From Bacillota bacterium (GTDB lineage Bacteria; Bacillota; Dehalobacteriia; UBA4068; UBA4997): a stretch of DNA of 23,998 bases. Position numbers and translations under genes: made by a program. Numbering within the stretch: position 1 is the stretch's first letter; every line of letters begins with the position of its first letter. The notes beneath the pieces are model-generated. The model did no database searches. It saw nothing but the letters and a program-made list of their open reading frames with translations, and had not been told where the DNA came from. This document shows, piece after piece, positions 22,102 through 23,998 of this stretch. The stretch is taken from contig JAFQHB010000181.1 of the NCBI GenBank assembly GCA_017398165.1, positions 1 through 23,998 on the forward strand, in the 5' to 3' direction.

Positions 22102-22662
22102 TTATCTGGCGGTATCGTCGTATTCGGCGATATACGGCAGATTACGGTAATACTCGCCGCAGTCCAGGCCGTAGCCGATAACGAAAAGATCAGGTATGGT
22201 AAAGAGCGAGAGATCGGCAGTGAGATCGACCTTGCGGCGCGAGGGCTTGTCCAGCAGCGTGACTATCTGCAGCGAGAGCGGATTGCGGGAGCGCAGTATC
22301 CCGGCGACGTCGTGCAGGGTGCGCCCGGTGTCGATGATATCCTCTACGATGATGACGTGATAATTGCTGATATCCTGCTCCAGATCCATCGTTATCTGCA
22401 CCTGTCCGCAGGATACGGTATTGTTATAGTAGCTTTTGGCGCACATAAAGGCGATCTCGCACGGGACGGTGATGGCGCGGCACAGATCGGCCATAAAGAC
22501 GAAAGCACCCTTTAGGATGCTGACGAGCAGTATCGGGCGGCCGTCGTAACCGGCGCTGATCTGCTGTCCGGCTTTTTGGATAGCCGTTTGCAGCTCTTCT
22601 TCGGTGATGAGGATGCGTTTGATACGGCCGGTGTATTCTTCGGTAGTTTTGATGTTTTCCAT
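22102..22662 (-). CDS. hpt: Hypoxanthine phosphoribosyltransferase
   Basis: This soluble enzyme transfers ribose 5-phosphate from PRPP to hypoxanthine (and usually guanine), giving IMP and GMP. The protein has 186 residues. Signatures are LLVSILKGAFVFMADL (45-60), the PRPP-binding VIIVEDIIDTGRT (103-115), LDKPSRRKV and PDLFVIGYGLDCGEYYRNLPYI near the C-terminus. The start is ATG 22662 with AGAGGC about 9 bases upstream; the frame is open 21 codons further but without a site. It is the first gene of the hpt-pbuG purine salvage operon, with a clear promoter just upstream. Confidence 0.94.
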   Translation of the reverse strand: MENIKTTEEYTGRIKRILITEEELQTAIQKAGQQISAGYDGRPILLVSILKGAFVFMADLCRAITVPCEIAFMCAKSYYNNTVSCGQVQITMDLEQDISNYHVIIVEDIIDTGRTLHDVAGILRSRNPLSLQIVTLLDKPSRRKVDLTADLSLFTIPDLFVIGYGLDCGEYYRNLPYIAEYDDTAR

Positions 22663-22702
22663 TGTTACAAGCCTCTTTGTTAAAATTAAAATTATGTTTT
22701 CT

Positions 22703-22732
22703 ATTTTAACATATCTTTTATCCATATCTCAA
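22703..22732 (-). promoter_or_regulatory. Promoter of hpt-pbuG
   Basis: On the minus strand TTGAGA (22732-22727) and TAAAAT (22708-22703) are separated by 18 bases, about 40 bases before the hpt start. The short leader leaves no room for a riboswitch. Confidence 0.6.
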
Positions 22733-22892
22733 TGGCCGTCGGCGATTTTGTCGAATATTTGGCAGCGGATTTGCCCCGGCGGGCGGCGGTGGCAAAATAA
22801 TCCAGACGCAGTGTGCCGCATAATTGATGGGGAAATGCGGATAATAATGGCGCGGGCAGATATTCATGTCAGAAATGGAGAGGATTCAAAGA

Positions 22893-22931
22893 ATGAAAGC
22901 AACAGGAATTGTTCGCCGCATTGATGATTGA
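22893..22931 (+). pseudogene. 5' fragment of an AbrB/SpoVT-like transition-state regulator gene
   Basis: Behind a good GGAGAGG site (22877-22883) the frame reads MKATGIVRRIDD and then stops at TGA 22929. This is exactly the beginning of AbrB/SpoVT-type swapped-hairpin regulators, where LGRVVIPKEIRR would normally follow. The coding sequence breaks off after the second Asp codon and the downstream sequence is unrelated and less GC-rich. I infer that a mobile element entered the gene here. The remaining part of the gene should lie at the far end of the element, outside this window. The space between the hpt promoter and this fragment shows no other gene. Confidence 0.7.
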
Positions 22932-22940
22932 GTTATAATA

Positions 22941-22991
22941 GGACAAAAGTTCAGAAGCCTTGAAAACACCGGGTTTTCGCTGATTTTGTCC
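22941..22991. repeat. Nested inverted repeat at the element's left end
   Basis: GGACAAAA (22941-22948) is repeated inverted as TTTTGTCC (22984-22991). Inside, GAAAAC (22962-22967) and GTTTTC (22973-22978) form a second inverted repeat with a 5-base loop. It begins 10 bases after the stop of the broken abrB-like gene. It may be a recombinase arm site, a transfer-origin-type structure, or a terminator-like hairpin. Confidence 0.6.
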
Positions 22992-23113
22992 AAATTCTCA
23001 GATTGAATTATCTCCGGAGCATATATAAAGGTAAGAACTTTTTACTTCAAAACGTACCTTGTATATGATGCCAGAAATCTGGCGAAACTCAAAGTGTAAG
23101 GAGGTCTGAGAAA

Positions 23114-23335
23114 ATGAAGCAAGGTGTTTTGGTACATGATCCAGAGTCTGACCGTATGGATGTGCGGTTCGGTCTGGAAGATTATTATGGTGGTTTGCAT
23201 TGCGGCACCTGCATGGATGTCTTTGTGAACAACCGATGGAAGCCTACCCGCATTGAAATGGATTGGGGTGATAAAGGTTGGTATCTCGTAGGGGTTCCGA
23301 CTGATTCCCTCGTTGGTCTGCGAGTACGGATTTGA
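23114..23335 (+). CDS. DUF5348-family small protein of conjugative elements
   Basis: The protein has 73 residues and starts at ATG 23114 with AGGAGGT about 9 bases upstream. It reads as a compact all-beta domain rich in aromatic residues: MKQGVLVHDPESDRMDVRF, then LEDYYGGLHCGTCMDVFVNN, WKPTRIEMDWG, and WYLVGVPTDSLVGLRVRI. This matches my memory of DUF5348, a domain of unknown function found again and again in integrative conjugative elements near the replication initiator. There is a CGTC pair (residues 30-33) but no known catalytic motif. It is the first gene of the element after the junction, and two hairpins separate it from the next gene. Confidence 0.7.
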   Translation: MKQGVLVHDPESDRMDVRFGLEDYYGGLHCGTCMDVFVNNRWKPTRIEMDWGDKGWYLVGVPTDSLVGLRVRI

Positions 23336-23350
23336 CAGAAGATAAGCAAC

Positions 23351-23380
23351 AGGCGTGTCTCCTTTCCCGGCGACACGCCT
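23351..23380 (+). other. Hairpin after the DUF5348 gene
   Basis: AGGCGTGTC (23351-23359) pairs perfectly with GACACGCCT (23372-23380) around a 12-base loop. No T-run follows, so it is not a standard intrinsic terminator; it may protect an RNA end or be a processing site. Confidence 0.5.
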
Positions 23381-23403
23381 TACAACTGAATACATGATTA
23401 CAT

Positions 23404-23453
23404 AGAGCGTTTATTCGCCCCTTCGCACGGGGATGGGTAGACGCTCTTTTTTT
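23404..23453 (+). terminator. Terminator upstream of the cysteine-rich genes
   Basis: AGAGCGT (23404-23410) pairs with ACGCTCT (23441-23447), with an inner CCCC/GGGG stem (23418-23421 and 23429-23432), followed by TTTTTTTT with partial overlap. It would end transcripts from the DUF5348 gene, or attenuate expression of the following genes, for which I see no separate promoter. Confidence 0.75.
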
Positions 23454-23499
23454 ATGCCCAAAATTCAAGGGCAAATCTGAATGATTGGAGGTTTCAATT

Positions 23500-23718
23500 T
23501 TGAGTAAAACTGTCTATGCCGCAGACAAGCCAAACGACTGCCGTTACTGCTATTTCTGGAAGAACAAGGGCTGTAGTCTGGGCAAAGAAAACTGTTACTA
23601 CTTAATCTCGGTGCCACCGAAGCCAAAGTCAGAATGTGATGGTTGCCCCTATGGGCGACACTCTCCTTGTATTGGCTGGTGTACCAAGCAGATTATGAGA
23701 GAAATGGGGGTTCGTTGA
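23500..23718 (+). CDS. Cysteine-rich small protein of conjugative elements (72 residues)
   Basis: The start is TTG 23500, chosen because GGAGG (23487-23491) is 8 bases upstream; an upstream in-frame start at 23485 would overlap that site. The protein contains eight cysteines (14, 17, 25, 32, 46, 49, 57 and 61), including CRYC and CDGC pairs, suggesting two zinc or iron-sulfur sites. There is no membrane segment. Similar small cysteine-rich proteins of unknown function occur in gut ICEs beside RepA-N initiators; this is recalled and not searched. It is followed after one base by the next cysteine-rich gene, so they are translated together. Confidence 0.65.
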   Translation: MSKTVYAADKPNDCRYCYFWKNKGCSLGKENCYYLISVPPKPKSECDGCPYGRHSPCIGWCTKQIMREMGVR

Positions 23719-23719
23719 T

Positions 23720-23917
23720 ATGTATGAGTATGAACGCAACCGCTGTGATAGCCCGAAACGCTGCAAAGGCTGTTCGTATCATCAGCCCCGATGGAAGTAC
23801 CGTTCTTGTTACTTCGTTCATTGTCCGTATGGTGTGATGGAATCCACGATCCGCAGAACCCCTCTCAAGAAAGAATACTTTCCGCAGAAAGAGGTGGTGA
23901 AAATGCGTGACATTTGA
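23720..23917 (+). CDS. Second cysteine-rich small protein (65 residues)
   Basis: The start is ATG 23720, one base after the previous stop, with GGGGG at 23705-23709. The protein has five cysteines (9, 15, 18, 30 and 35), with CKGC at 15-18 and a following CYFVHC, then a basic, cysteine-free C-terminus (RRTPLKKEYFPQKEVVKMRDI). It looks like a one-site zinc-binding protein, possibly related to its neighbour by duplication. Its last four codons overlap the start of the initiator gene, a sign of translational coupling. The function is unknown. Confidence 0.62.
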   Translation: MYEYERNRCDSPKRCKGCSYHQPRWKYRSCYFVHCPYGVMESTIRRTPLKKEYFPQKEVVKMRDI

Positions 23918-23998
23918 TTATTTCTATGGACAGCAAGCGGAACTGTTCACATTCTACCGTGTTCCCAAAGTGTTATTTACGGAGGAGTGCTTCTGGAA
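23907..23998 (+). CDS. Replication initiator protein A-like (RepA-N/DUF6017), N-terminal fragment
   Basis: This starts at GTG 23907, 9 bases after GAGGTGG, and runs off the window after 30 codons. The visible residues, MTFDYFYGQQ then AELFTFYRVPKVLFTEE, match the standard start of replication initiator proteins of the RepA-N type carried by ICEs and plasmids of Bacillota. These proteins bind the element's origin and allow replication after excision or transfer. It overlaps the end of the upstream cysteine-rich gene by 11 bases. The length and C-terminal domain cannot be judged here. Confidence 0.75.
   Translation, partial: MTFDYFYGQQAELFTFYRVPKVLFTEECFW

Larger units (their letters stand above)
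22929..23998 (+). mobile_element. Left end of an integrated conjugative-type element (continues past window)
   Basis: The segment starts at the break in the abrB-like gene, has lower GC content than the host genes, and carries a run of small plus-strand genes typical of integrative conjugative elements of gut Bacillota: a DUF5348 protein, two cysteine-rich small proteins and a RepA-N/DUF6017-like initiator. No integrase is in view; it is expected at the other end or further inside. The precise border is uncertain by several bases because the duplicated core cannot be defined from one end. Confidence 0.65.

Noticed and set aside
22663..22740. Purine riboswitch upstream of hpt-pbuG
   Set aside because: The leader between the promoter and hpt is only about 40 bases and AT-rich; the purine riboswitch core cannot fit and its conserved loops are not seen.

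Overview
The window looks like chromosome of an anaerobic Bacillota species (Clostridia or Negativicutes grade). The walJ-htrA-rlmH run, the L,L-diaminopimelate aminotransferase route to lysine, a K+-dependent membrane pyrophosphatase, a BadF/HgdC-type dehydratase activase and strong AGGAGG ribosome binding sites all point that way. The host part is GC-rich. The last ~1.1 kb is visibly less GC-rich and has a different gene style, and I read it as the left end of an integrated conjugative-type element that continues past the window.

Layout: 1-351 is the end of an rRNA operon (23S 3' end, 5S, terminator). 374-2108 is a small accessory patch: a self-contained unit for a 46-residue protein, then a divergent pair made of a DUF1492/sigma-region-4-like regulator (minus) and an XRE-S24 self-cleaving-type repressor (plus), with repeats between them. 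2347-13072 is a plus-strand housekeeping stretch: fba and a GT4 glycosyltransferase, dapL, secG, hppA, walJ-htrA-rlmH, then a PAP2-GNAT pair. 13175-15094 holds a divergent SDR oxidoreductase and AEC permease. 15222-19685 is a minus-strand two-gene unit coding a dehydratase activase that is usually one ~1400-residue protein but is split here. 19937-20323 is a small membrane protein of unknown function. 20459-20628 is a strongly structured, apparently non-coding element. 20694-22662 is a purine salvage operon (hpt-pbuG, minus).

At 22893-22931 the first 12 codons of an AbrB/SpoVT-like regulator stop abruptly, and the following sequence carries nested inverted repeats and small ICE-type genes: a DUF5348 protein, two cysteine-rich proteins and the start of a RepA-N/DUF6017-like replication initiator. 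This is best explained by integration of a mobile element into an abrB-like gene.

The most interesting items for follow-up are the structured element at 20459-20628, the interrupted abrB-like gene, the split activase with three TAGGTAA boxes upstream, the compact repressor/sigma-like switch, and the isolated 46-residue gene beside the rRNA operon. All assignments come from reading the sequence and recalled family motifs; no database search was run.
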